Of a DNA stretch of 33,346 bases, positions 32,856 through 33,346 are shown piece by piece; the first letter of the stretch is position 1; each line of letters opens with the position of its first letter. The notes under the pieces were generated by a model. It was not told the DNA's origin. It did no database searches and was given only the letters and a program-made list of their open reading frames with translations. This DNA comes from Bacillota bacterium (lineage in GTDB: Bacteria > Bacillota > Clostridia > Tissierellales > Peptoniphilaceae), in contig JAEZWM010000098.1 of NCBI GenBank assembly GCA_023443025.1, positions 1 to 33,346 of the forward strand, in the 5' to 3' direction. The position numbers were made by a program, and so were the translations under genes.

Positions 32856-33346
32856 TTAATTTAGCTTAAAATACAATATCTTAGTACGTTTCTTTTCGTC
32901 TGCGATTTTCATTGCAATTCTTGAAAAAGTCTTAAGTTTGTTTCCTAGTTTTCTTGCATCATTGAAAAAGTTTCTTTCTTCAATAAGTTTTATTCCTACA
33001 CTTTCAGCAAAATCAATCGAATTGTCTATATAGAAATACATTTGAGCGTTCTTATTCCCTGTTCTCTTCACAAACATATTGGCATACTTTAAACCTATAG
33101 AATTTGTTGCATCAAATAATATGTAACCACGGGGAAATTTTATCTTTAATGCTTTTATAAAATCTATTATCTTCTCCTCATGGAAATATTGGAACACACC
33201 GGAAGCCACTATGATTGAAGGAAGTGAAACATCCATGACCTCTTCCCAATTAACATTAAACATATCGCAATCTACTAGTTTTTCGTTTTCATTAAAGCCT
33301 ATTAGCTTTTTTCTTAAGTCTATAACCTCCGGTAAATCCACTTGGT
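32856..33346 (-). CDS. SAM-dependent methyltransferase (LCM-like), C-terminal part
   Basis: About 163 residues run in from the right edge; the frame is open at the edge, so the N-terminus lies outside the window. The frame reads Q-V-DLPEVIDLRKKLIG, an acidic SAM-binding strand, then SLPSIIVASGVFQYFHEEKI, ILFDATNSIGLKYANMFVKR and MKIADEKKRTKILYFKLN. These are typical of a family of about 270-residue class I methyltransferases related to leucine carboxyl methyltransferases. The GTG at 33341 is an internal codon, not a likely start. Target molecule unknown. A remnant of the same family's N-terminus is at 12489-12614. Confidence 0.85.
   Translation of the reverse strand, partial: QVDLPEVIDLRKKLIGFNENEKLVDCDMFNVNWEEVMDVSLPSIIVASGVFQYFHEEKIIDFIKALKIKFPRGYILFDATNSIGLKYANMFVKRTGNKNAQMYFYIDNSIDFAESVGIKLIEERNFFNDARKLGNKLKTFSRIAMKIADEKKRTKILYFKLN

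Noticed and set aside
1..33346. tRNA and rRNA genes
   Set aside because: No cloverleaf with a GGTTCRANTCC-type arm and no rRNA-like stretch noticed on either strand by eye; a covariance-model scan was not possible.

Overview
The window is AT-rich, with strong AGGAGG-type ribosome binding sites. Its gene families (BMC shell proteins, a TRAP carrier, a type I-B CRISPR system, a sigma-54 activator) point to an anaerobic low-GC Gram-positive of the Clostridia/Tissierellia kind. I cannot name the genus from sequence alone. Nearly everything reads on the minus strand; the exception is one LysR regulator near the right end.

Region 1 (1-1007) is the 5' part of an ABC exporter behind a MarR repressor, with a palindromic operator in the shared promoter. 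Region 2 (1178-12.4 kb) is a complete type I-B CRISPR-Cas locus: 36 repeats and 35 spacers, a leader, then (read right to left) cas6-cas8b-cas7-cas5-cas3-cas4-cas1-cas2. Upstream of cas6 lies a small unit of its own: promoter, degenerate repeat, 26-nt spacer-like segment, and a second degenerate repeat whose changes make an intrinsic terminator. The spacer-like segment matches the DNA just upstream of cas6. In its first 17 nt the only mismatches fall at positions 6 and 12, and a TCA PAM-like triplet adjoins the match. This is the layout of a crRNA-like cas autoregulator (CreR/CreA class) and is the most striking feature here. Region 3 (12.37-12.75 kb) is a scar holding an IS30-type transposase remnant and a methyltransferase N-terminal remnant.

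Region 4 (12.76-25.06 kb) looks like one 15-gene operon driven by a clear sigma-54 (-24/-12) promoter: ubiX, ubiD, three BMC-H shell genes, two unrecognised proteins, a BMC-P vertex gene, an adenine-deaminase-like amidohydrolase, a TRAP carrier (dctP, dctQ, dctM), a cyclase/formamidase-like protein, an M20 amidohydrolase and an AbgT carrier. No aldehyde dehydrogenase, alcohol dehydrogenase, PduL, signature lyase or BMC-T shell protein is present, so this is not a classical aldehyde metabolosome. UbiD, the deaminase-like protein and the cyclase-like protein each carry replaced metal ligands.

Region 5 (25.3-29.5 kb) is the control module: a histidine kinase with a solute-binding-type sensor domain but no visible signal peptide or membrane helix, a sigma-54-activating response regulator, and an MFS carrier. 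Region 6 (29.7-32.6 kb) is an isochorismatase-type hydrolase with an NCS2-like permease, divergent from a LysR regulator. The right edge cuts a methyltransferase of the same family as the remnant at 12.5 kb. My working model is that the kinase/regulator pair senses an internal metabolite and switches on uptake and decarboxylation of an aromatic or N-heterocyclic acid in association with a shell; the substrate is unknown.
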